Part shown: one piece after another, positions 49,754 through 58,482 of the stretch
Layout of the letters: the number at the start of each line of letters is the position of its first letter
Numbering within the stretch: position 1 is the stretch's first letter
Source: Cardiobacteriaceae bacterium TAE3-ERU3
Lineage (GTDB): Bacteria; Pseudomonadota; Gammaproteobacteria; Cardiobacteriales; Cardiobacteriaceae
DNA: 64,000 nt
Reading direction: 5' to 3'
Assembly: GCA_019218315.1 (NCBI GenBank)
Contig: JAHUUI010000002.1
Coordinates: 248,001 to 312,000, forward strand
Translations under genes and position numbers: made by a program
The notes under the pieces: model-generated
Databases searched by the model: none
The model's input: the letters and a program-made list of their open reading frames with translations, nothing else
Told to the model about the DNA's origin: nothing

Positions 49754-49927
49754 GCGTTAAACGGCCTAATGGCATTCAGACAATTCAGAATCTATTGATA
49801 AAACCTCAATTTTGGATTTCGTAATTAAACTAAATAAATACGCCCTAGTATATATTTCACCCATGGATTGACATTCACTTACGCGATAGTAGGAAATAAA
49901 ACATCAAATACAACAGTGTATATGAGG

Positions 49928-51469
49928 CTACACACTACTTTCTGGCTCTAGGAGTCCTTGTGATGCCAGCCAATTCACTAATTTTTCTGTTTTGACCTGC
50001 GCTATAGCCTGCCAATCAGGTGCAGAACTACTCTCTCCAGCAATTGCCGCAAGAGTTGCGTCACTGAATTTTCCCATACTGCAAGCTTTGGCAAGGCTTT
50101 TAGCCAAGACATCAATGCTGTACTGCCCAGTCATTTTCGTCGTTAGCCATGCCATGGCATCATCAAGTTCTAATGGTCTAAGCCACGGACTTGCCAAAGC
50201 ATTCACATGCTCATTTTGCATCGTTGCTTTAATTAATCTACGCAAACGTGGGCGTAGTTTCGGCATTTCTCTGCTCTGTGAGCTGATGCAAAGCTGCGAA
50301 GCACGAATATTTACTGCACGTGTACTGATTAGATCAACAATGATACGCACGGCAGATTCATGCTGCTCCTGTGGCAGTAATTGAAGTAACTCTAGTACTT
50401 GAACCGTACCATTACCAACCTGATTAAGTCGCTCGAAAATTGGACGAATGTACGGCGTATCAGCAATTTCTACACTTTTATTAGTATGTGATCGCCAATT
50501 TTTGCCACCATACACTGGAGGCTGAAAATTCCCCTGAATGTACAATTTGAGTAAAGTATCTAGTGTTATACCATACCCAGGATCAATTAAAGCTGTTTGC
50601 TGGCGTTTGATTAACAGAGTTTGATGCTGAGACTGATCATACAGATAATCGAAGTAATACTGGCGTGAGATAGGATTACCCGAAAAATGGTTAAGCATTT
50701 TTATTCGATCATACTCTTGTAAAGGAGGATTAAGAATATCCTGATAGCGCACATCCCCCGCATAGACCAAATGATGTTGCTCAGCCAACTGTATAAAATC
50801 TGGCAGTGTGAATGCGCTGTGATCATTATTCATCATTTTTATAATTGATTGCGCTGGATCACAACTAAGTATCTCTTCACCGACTTCTCGTAGTGCAGCA
50901 CTCCACGCGAGATGTTCCGGCAAATTCATTAATGTAAACGCAATATACTCTGCAATTTCATTAATAGTCGCACTTTCAGCCTTAGCGAGATAAGCCAAAA
51001 TACAGTCTCGCCACCACTCGATCTTTTTCCAGCCCGGATAGGCATCATAGCTAACTAATGCCACACCAGTTGGGGTTAACACATGCGCAATCTGCTTCAA
51101 GATGATGTGGCGAATATTTTGATTTACATGGCTGAATACATCATGACAAATCACGTAGTCAAATACACCGGCCTTTAAACTCAGCGCTTCAATATCACCA
51201 CACATAAAGCGCAAATTAGTAAAGCCAGCGGCCTTTGCTATCTGTTGCGCACACTCAATCGCTATAGCATCTTTATCTATACCCACTAAGCGTGCATCGG
51301 GTAAATACGTCGCGAGCGCCAATAAATGACTACCATCCCCACAACCCAAATCCAGTATGCGAGCCGTTTCCACAGGAGCCGCAGCAAAGCCAAACAAGCT
51401 CACCAACGCTCGTAAATGATCGGGATGTGCTTGTGGCAAGATCCGTGTTGCCTGAATGCTCTGTGACAT
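49928..51469 (-). CDS. PKMT-like class I SAM methyltransferase with regulatory domain
   Basis: A 513-residue cytoplasmic protein. A Rossmann methyltransferase domain (about 35-160) has motif I ILDLGCGDGSHLLALA, followed by LVGIDKD and FDYVICHDVFSHV. A middle region (about 215-300), including AFTLPDFIQLAEQHHLVYAGD, resembles the methyltransferase regulatory domain. The C-terminal part (about 310-510) resembles the helical PKMT-type C-domain. This layout is like the rickettsial protein-lysine methyltransferases that modify outer-membrane proteins. Whether it methylates protein here is inference. It is a single gene flanked by AT-rich gaps. Confidence 0.8.
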   Translation of the reverse strand: MSQSIQATRILPQAHPDHLRALVSLFGFAAAPVETARILDLGCGDGSHLLALATYLPDARLVGIDKDAIAIECAQQIAKAAGFTNLRFMCGDIEALSLKAGVFDYVICHDVFSHVNQNIRHIILKQIAHVLTPTGVALVSYDAYPGWKKIEWWRDCILAYLAKAESATINEIAEYIAFTLMNLPEHLAWSAALREVGEEILSCDPAQSIIKMMNNDHSAFTLPDFIQLAEQHHLVYAGDVRYQDILNPPLQEYDRIKMLNHFSGNPISRQYYFDYLYDQSQHQTLLIKRQQTALIDPGYGITLDTLLKLYIQGNFQPPVYGGKNWRSHTNKSVEIADTPYIRPIFERLNQVGNGTVQVLELLQLLPQEQHESAVRIIVDLISTRAVNIRASQLCISSQSREMPKLRPRLRRLIKATMQNEHVNALASPWLRPLELDDAMAWLTTKMTGQYSIDVLAKSLAKACSMGKFSDATLAAIAGESSSAPDWQAIAQVKTEKLVNWLASQGLLEPESSV

Positions 51470-51993
51470 GTCGATTCCTTAAAACCCAAATCTATTCATA
51501 AAATAATGCACATACTATTTAGCCGCACAGGATACAAAAGTAAAACAAATAAACCAATATATTCATAACTGAACTGGTATTTATACCTACGACTACTTAT
51601 ATTTTTAAAGATGAAGCCAGCTATAGAAGCAAAACGACAGATACTGAATACCCAGTATTTATCTTCCTCCAAATACAGCTCAGAACCTTCTCCATCAGGA
51701 GTCAAACATACGCACTAATTTTCCAAAAAACTTCTCAATACTCATAACTTCACTAAAAATACACAAATTCACCAACAATACCTATATATAACAAATGCTT
51801 CGTTTTGGCTATTTAGAGTGTTACATATAATTAATAACCATTAGTTCATTGATATAAAAACATAATTAATTAATAAAAAACTGCAAATATTGCAAATCTG
51901 TAAACATTCACTATGCTTTCCCGTTCGCCAGATTTTAGTAACTTTCAATATCACTTTTCCATCTGACATTCACACCACACTCAGCGACATACC
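51470..51993. other. AT-rich intergenic region, no gene seen
   Basis: This 524-base gap between two divergent genes is much more AT-rich than its flanks. The only open frame (51496-51705, minus, 69 codons) has no ribosome site and no recognisable sequence. It must hold the promoters for the methyltransferase gene and the DegV-like gene. A small perfect inverted repeat, TGCAA-ATA-TTGCA (51882-51894), is a possible regulator site about 100 bases before the DegV-like start. Confidence 0.6.
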
Positions 51994-52917
51994 ATGAACA
52001 AACACATTATAATTACAACATCATCTGCAGGGCTCAACTATTGTGAGTACGAACATGATGTACATGTTATCTTCGGCACAGTGTCAATCAACGGTCAGAG
52101 ACTCAATAAAGTAGCAACCGATGTCGAAGAAATATGCCCCATGCAGCTACGGGCCGAAATTGAAAAGCATCCTGACGCAAAAGTTCACTTTACCCCACCT
52201 ACAGCACAGATGATCTATACAGACTTGCTTGAGCTACTTGAGCAAAATTACGAAGAATATTTCATTGTCGCTTCCGAACATAAAAGCTCTAAAGACAACT
52301 TCAACCAAGCTCTTGAACTACTAACACCTGAACAAAGAGCTAAATTCAACTTCTACTCTTCTGAAACGCTTGGATTTGGCTGTGGGCTTTTGGCACTAAA
52401 AGCAGATGAACTATTCAAGCAAGGTAAAACCAGCTCTTACGTAATCAATAAGCTGAAAGAGATAGAACAAAACAGCATTTTACTGTGTACAACCTTTGAG
52501 CTTGATAGCGTCCCGGACAATATATTCACCTCTGAGTTCAAGAAATCTTTCTTCCCATCCCTTTCTGGACGTCATCCTCTCGTCAAAGTCCCATCTCTCC
52601 GTACACCAGAAAAAATAGCCAGTTTTAATAGTTATGAAGCACTGCTCGATGGCTTTGTCGATCAGATTAAGAAGTATATTGGCAACTGCCCATACAATGG
52701 CTACGTTATTTGCCCAGTCAATCATCCGGCAAGTCGTTGGTTTGCTGAAACCATGGAAGAAAAATTGGGTGGTGAACATATTTCTGTACTCCCTATCACG
52801 CCTGTAGTCGCCAGTCTGTTCGGCATTGATTTTCTCGCAGTACGTGTATATGCACTGCCAGAGTGCCTAAGCCAACTCTATCGCGCAGAGCAGCGGTCTT
52901 TAGCCGAAGCGGTATAA
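51994..52917 (+). CDS. DegV family (fatty-acid-binding-like) protein, divergent
   Basis: A soluble 307-residue protein. The N-terminal part has the DegV arrangement: a beta-strand start (IIITTSSAGLN), the loop with FGTVSINGQRL, then VHFTPPTAQMIYTDLLELL followed by FIVASEHKSSKDNFNQALELL, matching the TSQPS...HISSKLSGTYQSA pattern of the family in weakened form. The middle has SSETLGFGCGLLALKADEL. DegV proteins bind fatty acids, and FakB members pass them to a kinase (family knowledge). No fakA is visible, so substrate and role are open. Normal family length is about 280. Confidence 0.65.
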   Translation: MNKHIIITTSSAGLNYCEYEHDVHVIFGTVSINGQRLNKVATDVEEICPMQLRAEIEKHPDAKVHFTPPTAQMIYTDLLELLEQNYEEYFIVASEHKSSKDNFNQALELLTPEQRAKFNFYSSETLGFGCGLLALKADELFKQGKTSSYVINKLKEIEQNSILLCTTFELDSVPDNIFTSEFKKSFFPSLSGRHPLVKVPSLRTPEKIASFNSYEALLDGFVDQIKKYIGNCPYNGYVICPVNHPASRWFAETMEEKLGGEHISVLPITPVVASLFGIDFLAVRVYALPECLSQLYRAEQRSLAEAV

Positions 52918-53022
52918 CTACATTCCATTTTGCTATAAGCACGATCCTCATTGGCATTGTGCTTAGCCTAATAGCCATGCTTTAATATGCCGATGCTTAT
53001 TAATAACGATAGATTCTAGTTC

Positions 53023-54192
53023 ATGCGGCACATTGACCGTATTCCACTGCGCTTTCAGCTGGCACAAATTGTCGTCGCGACAACCATTGTGCTGTTTGGT
53101 GCATGGATTTACCACAACGTCTCCGGTAACCTTGCACGCCTTGGCCAAGGTATCAGCTTCGGTTTTCTTGATGATCCGGCAAACTTTCCCGTCAGCCAAT
53201 CGCTGATTGATTACTCAGCCCGCGATTCTTATCTCCGCGTCTTCTGGGTCGGCTTACTCAATACGTTATTGGTATCCGGATTAACCGTCATTACTGCAAC
53301 TATTATTGGCGTAGTTGCTGGTGTGATGCGTATTTCGCCAAATTGGCTACTGCGCAAAATTGCCGCTGTATTCGTCGAAGCATTTCGCAACGTACCGCTG
53401 TTGCTCCAGTTGTTTTTCTGGTACTTCGCCATTCTGCCTGCCCTCCCCCCACCACGAACCAGTGAGGCTATCTGGGGCTGTCAGGATGGTGCAGGCTGCT
53501 TGCTGGCGCTAACCAATCGTGGCCTTTATGCCGCGAAGCCTACGGACAGCACTCTAACCCAGCTCTGCCTACTCATTTTGACTGCGGCAATGATCACAGC
53601 CATTTTATTGATCCGCTACGCACGGCGTAAGCAAATTCGCACTGGTAAAACAACATTGGTATGGCCTTGGATTGTTCTGCTACTGATCACGCCATTCGCC
53701 TTATGGTTTGGTTTTGCAGGTGCCGATGATTTCGTCCGACCAGAGCTTAAAGGCTTCAACTACCGCGGTGGTTTCTTGATTTTACCTGAGCTTGCTGCAC
53801 TATGGCTGGCATTAACTTTATACAGCGCTGCTTATATTGCAGAATACGTACGTGGCGGTATTCAATCAGTCGCTAAAGGGCAATATGAAGCTGCTGCATC
53901 AATTGGCCTTGGCAACGCCCGCGCCATGCAGCTGGTAATCTTGCCGCAAGCACTGCGCGTCATCATCCCACCGCTAACCAACCAATATTTGAACATCGTC
54001 AAGAACTCTTCACTAGCAACCGCAATTGCTTATCCCGACCTTGTATCGGTATTCACCGGCACAGCACTTAATCAAACTGGCCGTGCCATTGAAATCATCA
54101 CCATGACCATGGCTGTTTATCTGTTCATCAGTTTAACCATTGCGCTGTTCATGAATTTGTATAACCGCCGTATCCAGTTGGTGACCCGATGA
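53023..54192 (+). CDS. aapQ: General L-amino acid ABC transporter permease AapQ-type
   Basis: Inner-membrane subunit of a polar amino acid importer. The protein begins with one helix and a long periplasmic stretch, then a HisM-type permease region starting VFWVGLLNTLLVSGLTVI. The EAFRNVPLLLQLFFWYF box and the EAA loop (YEAASIGLGNARAMQLVILPQALRVI in the stretch near residue 290) are present. A large insertion (about 140-210) between helices is characteristic of AapQ and its relatives. Length 389 fits. The stop overlaps the next permease gene (ATGA). No Shine-Dalgarno is obvious and an in-frame stop lies just upstream, so the start is firm. Confidence 0.88.
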   Translation: MRHIDRIPLRFQLAQIVVATTIVLFGAWIYHNVSGNLARLGQGISFGFLDDPANFPVSQSLIDYSARDSYLRVFWVGLLNTLLVSGLTVITATIIGVVAGVMRISPNWLLRKIAAVFVEAFRNVPLLLQLFFWYFAILPALPPPRTSEAIWGCQDGAGCLLALTNRGLYAAKPTDSTLTQLCLLILTAAMITAILLIRYARRKQIRTGKTTLVWPWIVLLLITPFALWFGFAGADDFVRPELKGFNYRGGFLILPELAALWLALTLYSAAYIAEYVRGGIQSVAKGQYEAAASIGLGNARAMQLVILPQALRVIIPPLTNQYLNIVKNSSLATAIAYPDLVSVFTGTALNQTGRAIEIITMTMAVYLFISLTIALFMNLYNRRIQLVTR

Positions 54193-55292
54193 GCGTAAAA
54201 TTCGAGTATCTACCCGACCGAACACCACCACTCACTCAGCGAGGCATCATTGCATGGCTGAGACAAAACCTGTTTTCATCCCCACTCAACACAGCTCTGA
54301 CCATCATTTCGCTGTATATAATTTACCGACTGCTACCCCCGCTCCTTAACTGGATAATTCTCAACGCCGATTTCATCGGCGACGACCGTAGTGCCTGCAC
54401 GTCAGGCGGCGCATGCTGGGTATTCATTGCCAACCGCTGGGAGCAATTTATTTATGGCTACTACCCCAATGGCGAACGCTGGCGCGTAAATCTCGTCTTT
54501 CTCGGGCTACTCCCAATTACAGTTCTGACGATCTATTTTTTGCGTGGTGCAGCGCGTTTTTATGCCATTCTTGCCACGCTGTTTTTGATGCCAATTATTT
54601 CCTGGACACTACTCAAAGGCGGAGTGTTTGGCTTAAGCACTGTGCCGACCAAACTATGGGGCGGGATGATGCTGACTCTGGTCGTCTCTTCGGCCGGTAT
54701 TCTTTTCTCCTTACCGCTCGGTATCTTACTTGCACTTGGTCGCCGCTCACGCCTGCCAATTATTTATGGTGCATGTACTATTTTTATTGAGTTTTGGCGT
54801 GGCGTACCGCTGATTACGGTACTATTTATGGCTTCAGTCATGCTGCCTTTATTCCTTCCTCCGGGCACGACAGTCGATGCGTTATTACGCGCACTGATTG
54901 GTGTAGCATTATTTGCCTCAGCCTATATGGCTGAAGTTGTGCGTGGAGGGCTGGCGGCAGTTGATCGTGGTCAATACGAAGCGGCCGACAGCATTGGCCT
55001 AAGTTATTTCACAAAAATGCGCCTGATCATTCTGCCACAAGCCTTGCGTGCTGTGATCCCGGCAATCACCAATACCTACGTCGGCCTGCTTAAAGACACC
55101 ACGCTAGTCTCCATCATCGGGCTATACGACTTCCTCGGCATCGTCCATTCAGCCTCACAAGACCCTGATTGGCTCGGCTATAGCATTGAAGGTTACGTCT
55201 TCACCGGTATTATTTACTTCTTGCTCTGTTACAGCATGAGCCAAACCAGCTATAAATTAGAACGCTATTTTGCACCGGAGCGTACGCGATGA
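54189..55292 (+). CDS. aapM: General L-amino acid ABC transporter permease AapM-type
   Basis: Partner permease of the upstream gene. It has N-terminal helices, a periplasmic loop with two close cysteines (DDRSACTSGGACWVF), and a C-terminal HisM-type core with IEFWRGVPLITVLFMASVML. The EAA loop includes QYEAADSIGLSYFTKMRLI and ILPQALRAVIPAITNTYVG. The 367-residue length is close to AapM of rhizobia. Its ATG overlaps the aapQ stop and its stop overlaps the ATPase gene start, so the three subunits are translated as one unit. Confidence 0.9.
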   Translation: MSVKFEYLPDRTPPLTQRGIIAWLRQNLFSSPLNTALTIISLYIIYRLLPPLLNWIILNADFIGDDRSACTSGGACWVFIANRWEQFIYGYYPNGERWRVNLVFLGLLPITVLTIYFLRGAARFYAILATLFLMPIISWTLLKGGVFGLSTVPTKLWGGMMLTLVVSSAGILFSLPLGILLALGRRSRLPIIYGACTIFIEFWRGVPLITVLFMASVMLPLFLPPGTTVDALLRALIGVALFASAYMAEVVRGGLAAVDRGQYEAADSIGLSYFTKMRLIILPQALRAVIPAITNTYVGLLKDTTLVSIIGLYDFLGIVHSASQDPDWLGYSIEGYVFTGIIYFLLCYSMSQTSYKLERYFAPERTR

Positions 55293-56032
55293 GCGAACCC
55301 GTCATACACATAGAACACCTCAATAAGTGGTACGGCGACTTCCACGCCCTCAAAGACATCAATCTTGACGTTGCACGCGGTGAGCGAGTCGTCATTGCCG
55401 GGCCATCTGGCTCGGGCAAGTCGACCCTGATTCGCTGTATCAACCTACTTGAGACATGGCAAGAAGGCAGCATTAGCGTCGATGGCGAAGTACTTGATGG
55501 ATCGGCGAAGCAAACCCGTAACTTACGCCGTAAAGTTGGTATGGTTTTCCAGCAATTCAATCTCTTTCCGCATCTAACTGTACTCGACAACCTTACCCTC
55601 GGCCCACAATGGGTCAACAAACAGCCTAAGCGAGATACTGAAGCAAAAGCACGACAAATTCTGGAACGGGTCGGTATAGGTGAGCAAGCTGAAAAATACC
55701 CCGGTCAGCTCTCCGGTGGACAGCAACAACGCGTCGCCATTGCCCGCGCACTATGTATGGACTGCGATATATTGCTATTTGACGAACCCACATCAGCGCT
55801 GGATCCGGAAATGATCAAAGAAGTACTTGATGTCATGGTCGAGCTCGCAGAGCACAGCGACATCACCATGCTCTGCGTTACCCACGAAATGGGCTTTGCT
55901 CGCACTGTTGCTGATCGTATTATATTCATGGACAAAGGCGAGATCATGGAAACTGCTGATCCCGAAACTTTCTTCACCAACCCGCAGCACCCTCGTGCGC
56001 AAGCATTTCTGAGTCAACTGCTGCATCAATAG
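55289..56032 (+). CDS. aapP: Amino acid ABC transporter ATP-binding protein AapP-type
   Basis: ATPase of the importer. Walker A is GPSGSGKST, the Q-loop region is GMVFQQFNLFPHLT, the signature is LSGGQQQR, Walker B is ILLFDEPTSALD, and the H-loop is CVTHEMGFA. Length 247 is standard for the polar amino acid family (GlnQ/AapP). It closes the operon aapQ-aapM-aapP. No periplasmic solute-binding protein gene (aapJ) lies next to it, unlike most operons of this type. Confidence 0.94.
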   Translation: MSEPVIHIEHLNKWYGDFHALKDINLDVARGERVVIAGPSGSGKSTLIRCINLLETWQEGSISVDGEVLDGSAKQTRNLRRKVGMVFQQFNLFPHLTVLDNLTLGPQWVNKQPKRDTEAKARQILERVGIGEQAEKYPGQLSGGQQQRVAIARALCMDCDILLFDEPTSALDPEMIKEVLDVMVELAEHSDITMLCVTHEMGFARTVADRIIFMDKGEIMETADPETFFTNPQHPRAQAFLSQLLHQ

Positions 56033-56044
56033 AGAGGACAAACC

Positions 56045-56539
56045 ATGAGCAAATTTACCCTCACCAGCCCAACCATTAAAGAAGGTGAAACCTTACCTAA
56101 CACCCACGTCTTTAACGACTGGGGTTACAAAGGTGACAATACTTCACCAGAATTGCATTGGCATAATGCCCCAGAAGGCACCAAGAGCTTTGCTATATCG
56201 TGTTACGACCCTGATGCTCCTACTGGTTCAGGCTTCTGGCACTGGTACGTCATTAACTTACCTGCGAATACCACTTCTCTACCTGTCGGCGCAGGCAATC
56301 CTGATCAGCCACAACTCCCTTCTGGCGCCCGTTCGATGAACAACGATATCGCACAAAAAGGTTTTGTCGGCGCATTTCCACCAGAAGGTGATAAGCCGCA
56401 TCGCTATATTTTTACCGTCTATGCACTGAGCGTAGAGCAGCTTGACCTTCCAGAAAACGCCACAACCGCTTTTGCCGGATTCAACGTTCTGGGTAACACC
56501 CTTGCCAAAGCAACATTGACAGCTCATTACAGCTGTTAA
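56045..56539 (+). CDS. YbhB/YbcL (PEBP, Raf kinase inhibitor-like) protein
   Basis: A phosphatidylethanolamine-binding-protein fold, 164 residues, probably cytoplasmic as no signal peptide is visible. Ligand-site stretches are present: KGDNTSPELHWHNAPEGTKSFAISCYDPDAPTG (in part), FWHWYVINLPAN, and GFVGAFPPEGDKPHRYIFTVYAL. The biological role of bacterial members is unclear. GAGAGGA precedes the ATG, which is 12 bases after aapP, so it may be transcribed with the transporter. Confidence 0.9.
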   Translation: MSKFTLTSPTIKEGETLPNTHVFNDWGYKGDNTSPELHWHNAPEGTKSFAISCYDPDAPTGSGFWHWYVINLPANTTSLPVGAGNPDQPQLPSGARSMNNDIAQKGFVGAFPPEGDKPHRYIFTVYALSVEQLDLPENATTAFAGFNVLGNTLAKATLTAHYSC

Positions 56540-56566
56540 TAGTGCCTTGCAGTTGGTCGTTTTAAA

Positions 56567-56588
56567 TGGGCTGCCATCTGGTGGCCCA
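56567..56588 (+). terminator. Hairpin after the PEBP gene, weak terminator
   Basis: TGGGCTGCCA (56567-56576) and TGGTGGCCCA (56579-56588) form a 10-pair stem with two wobbles and a 2-base loop. The following bases are only moderately T-rich (AATTGTTTAC), so termination would be partial. Confidence 0.35.
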
Positions 56589-56633
56589 AATTGTTTACAC
56601 TGTGCAAAATCCTCATCTTCAACTGGAGCCACC

Positions 56634-56809
56634 ATGAAACCTGAAAAAGCCAATCACGACCTCACCAGCAAACTGACCGGCTTACCCAACAATGTTGGCA
56701 ACAAAATGGAGGAAGGCTTACATGCCATAGGCATTAACACCCCGAAGAAATCGAATACTATTTGCACACACCTCTCGAACCTCAGGTAACGACTATCGGC
56801 AACCATTGA
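56634..56809 (+). pseudogene. Small HhH-like ORF with frame disruption, coupled to the next gene
   Basis: ATG at 56634 with GGAG upstream opens a frame whose residues LTGLPNNVGNKMEEGLHAIGI look like a helix-hairpin-helix motif. That frame ends at 56787-56789. Reading on in the -1 frame from the C4 run at 56740-56743 gives PEEIEYYLHTPLEPQVTTIG and a stop at 56807-56809 that overlaps the next start as TGATG. This junction strongly suggests the real protein is about 58 residues and that one base has been lost, by mutation or sequencing error, or is bypassed by frameshifting. The HhH resemblance is my own reading and its function is unknown. Confidence 0.5.
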
Positions 56810-57480
56810 TGAATTTTGATCCAGCACTTGCCAGCAATACGATACTCGCCATAATTGGCCTATTATGGCTGGCACTAACCATTTACGCGGCATTTACCGT
56901 GCGCTGGCATATCGTGCGCGAATATCCATTTACCGTACATATCTTTTTTGCCACCTGTATCGGCCTTAGCTTATTGGCAATGATGCGTACAGGCGTCAAG
57001 CCCGGTCTTGGTATTCATCTAATTGGCTTGACCGCAGCAACCTTAATGATGGGCTGGCGACTTGCATTGCTGGCCGGCGCCATCAGCCAATGCCTTTTGG
57101 TCCTAACCGGCTATGAAGCCATCATTGCTCTCGGCATCAATGGGTTATGTCAAGTAATCATCCCTGTTGCTATAAGCTTCTGGTTTTGCCGCCTTTTACA
57201 ACGCTTGTTACCGCACAATCCTTTTGTATTCACCATTGGTGCCGGCTTTTTTGGAGGCGCATTATCACTTGCTGCCGCACTGGCAACTTCGGCATTTTTG
57301 CTCCACGTACTTGGTGTCTATGATTGGACGTTGCTATGGGAAAAATATCTACGCTTTACATTAATCGCTATTTACCCCGAAGGCTTCATTAATGGTGTCT
57401 TTATCAGTTCAATGGTAGCCTTTCACCCTCGCTTAATCAGTGCGTTTAATCCTGACAGCTATTTTGGAAAGCATCCTTGA
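56809..57480 (+). CDS. CbiM-like (COG3235) energy-coupling-factor-type membrane protein
   Basis: A 223-residue protein with six or seven hydrophobic helices. The layout resembles the COG3235/CbiM-type integral membrane proteins: GVKPGLGIHLIGLTAATLMMGWRLALLAGA contains the typical HL.G....L.G.W.A motif of cobalt/nickel permease relatives. No CbiQ or CbiO partner gene is adjacent, so transport through an ECF module cannot be shown. The start ATG at 56809 overlaps the stop of the small upstream ORF (TGATG); an in-frame TTG lies one codon earlier. Confidence 0.75.
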   Translation: MNFDPALASNTILAIIGLLWLALTIYAAFTVRWHIVREYPFTVHIFFATCIGLSLLAMMRTGVKPGLGIHLIGLTAATLMMGWRLALLAGAISQCLLVLTGYEAIIALGINGLCQVIIPVAISFWFCRLLQRLLPHNPFVFTIGAGFFGGALSLAAALATSAFLLHVLGVYDWTLLWEKYLRFTLIAIYPEGFINGVFISSMVAFHPRLISAFNPDSYFGKHP

Positions 57481-57622
57481 TGCAGATTCTGATATGTTGT
57501 GATTACCGCCTTAGTGTTACTCAATCTAAAATCAATTAAGACCACATAATCTACTTCTCTAAAGGGTATGCTTACTTAATTTACTGATACACTACTTCCC
57601 TTCCTGCGCAATCAGGGTTGGC

Positions 57623-57628
57623 TATAAT
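57623..57628 (+). promoter_or_regulatory. -10 element for glpM
   Basis: A perfect TATAAT lies 15 bases before the glpM start, with AAGGA between. Transcripts would start very close to the ribosome site, so the leader is short. No good -35 is visible. Confidence 0.4.
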
Positions 57629-57643
57629 AGTTAAGGAAAAAAC

Positions 57644-57979
57644 GTGGCACTTTTTCTCAAAGCACTACTCGGCGCCGCAGCCGTAGTTGTAATTCAGTTA
57701 TTCAGTCAGAGTCGTTTGTTTTATCTCGCCGGGCTAGTACCGCTATTTCCGACTTTTGCACTAATCAGCCATTATTTGGTCGGCAGCCAGCGCAGCCCAA
57801 GTGACTTACAGGCTACAGCTCTCTTTGGCCTTTGTGCTTTGGTGCCTTACGCCGCCTACCTGATCAGCGTTTATTGCTTCACCACGCGCCTGCCTCTATG
57901 GATCAATTTATTCGCATCATCCTTGATTTGGTGCATATTTGCTGCAATCTTGATCTACTTGTGGCAGCGATACGTATAA
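57644..57979 (+). CDS. glpM: GlpM family membrane protein
   Basis: A 111-residue protein with four hydrophobic helices. It closely follows the E. coli/Pseudomonas GlpM pattern: LFLKALLGAAAVVVIQL, YLAGLVPLFPTFALISHYLVG, LQATALFGLCALVPYAAYL and LPLWINLFASSLIWC. In Pseudomonas GlpM has been tied to alginate and glycerol metabolism; the molecular function is not known. The start codon is GTG with AAGGA upstream. A bidirectional terminator follows directly. Confidence 0.85.
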   Translation: MALFLKALLGAAAVVVIQLFSQSRLFYLAGLVPLFPTFALISHYLVGSQRSPSDLQATALFGLCALVPYAAYLISVYCFTTRLPLWINLFASSLIWCIFAAILIYLWQRYV

Positions 57980-58005
57980 AAAAAGCGCCATACTGGCGCT
58001 TTTTC
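57978..58005. terminator. Bidirectional terminator between glpM and the universal stress protein gene
   Basis: AGCGCCA (57984-57990) and TGGCGCT (57994-58000) pair around a 3-base loop, extended by flanking A and T runs on both sides. It overlaps or adjoins the glpM stop and ends the converging nhaC-usp transcript. Confidence 0.85.
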
Positions 58006-58023
58006 CAGATTGATCATTTGCCC

Positions 58024-58482
58024 TTAGCAAAACTCATTGCGCACCACCAGCACCGAACGCCGCGAATGGCGCACAACCTTTGCTGTATTCGGACCGAGCA
58101 AATAATCAGCAAGTTCTGGCCTACTCGCCGACATCACAATCAAGTCTGCCGCAATCCGCTCAGCTGTATCCAAAATTGCTTTATACACTGTGCCATGGCC
58201 TATATGTAGGGTATGTGGCACAGATTGAGGCATATAATCTGCGCAGAACGTCTCTAGCCGATCTCGAACACACACCTCAGCCTGCTTCCCAACACTATCA
58301 TCGTACAATGATTTAAACAAATAACCCGAAAATTCAGGCACAACGGCAATTAAATGTATTTCGCCATTAAAGGCTTCGGCTTGGCGTATCGCTTCTTGAA
58401 CCGAGCGCTCTTCACGCACCGGATCAGATAAGTCCACCGGTAATAAAATAATCGTCTTGCCCATATGGGATGAATTAGGCAT
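58024..58482 (-). CDS. Universal stress protein (UspA family)
   Basis: A single Usp domain of 152 residues, cytoplasmic. The N-terminal strand with the conserved Asp is TIILLPVDLSDP. The C-terminal nucleotide-loop region reads SASRPELADYLLGPNTAKVVRHSRRSVLVVR, a variant of the G-2x-G-9x-G(S/T) ATP motif with several glycines missing, so ATP binding is uncertain. AGGAG lies about 10 bases before the ATG. It overlaps the nhaC end by 8 bases, suggesting co-expression with that antiporter. Confidence 0.87.
   Translation of the reverse strand: MPNSSHMGKTIILLPVDLSDPVREERSVQEAIRQAEAFNGEIHLIAVVPEFSGYLFKSLYDDSVGKQAEVCVRDRLETFCADYMPQSVPHTLHIGHGTVYKAILDTAERIAADLIVMSASRPELADYLLGPNTAKVVRHSRRSVLVVRNEFC

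Noticed and set aside
49765-49790. Partial match to a Neisseria-type DNA uptake sequence (GTCTGAA with GCC nearby)
   Set aside because: The order of the parts is wrong and no other copy was noticed.
51496-51705. 69-codon hydrophobic ORF on the minus strand
   Set aside because: No ribosome site or recognisable motif, in a very AT-rich spacer; chance is the simpler explanation.
52936-52965. TAAGCAC...GTGCTTA inverted repeat between the DegV-like gene and aapQ
   Set aside because: The stem is 7 pairs with a 16-base loop and no T tract follows, so a terminator call is not supported.
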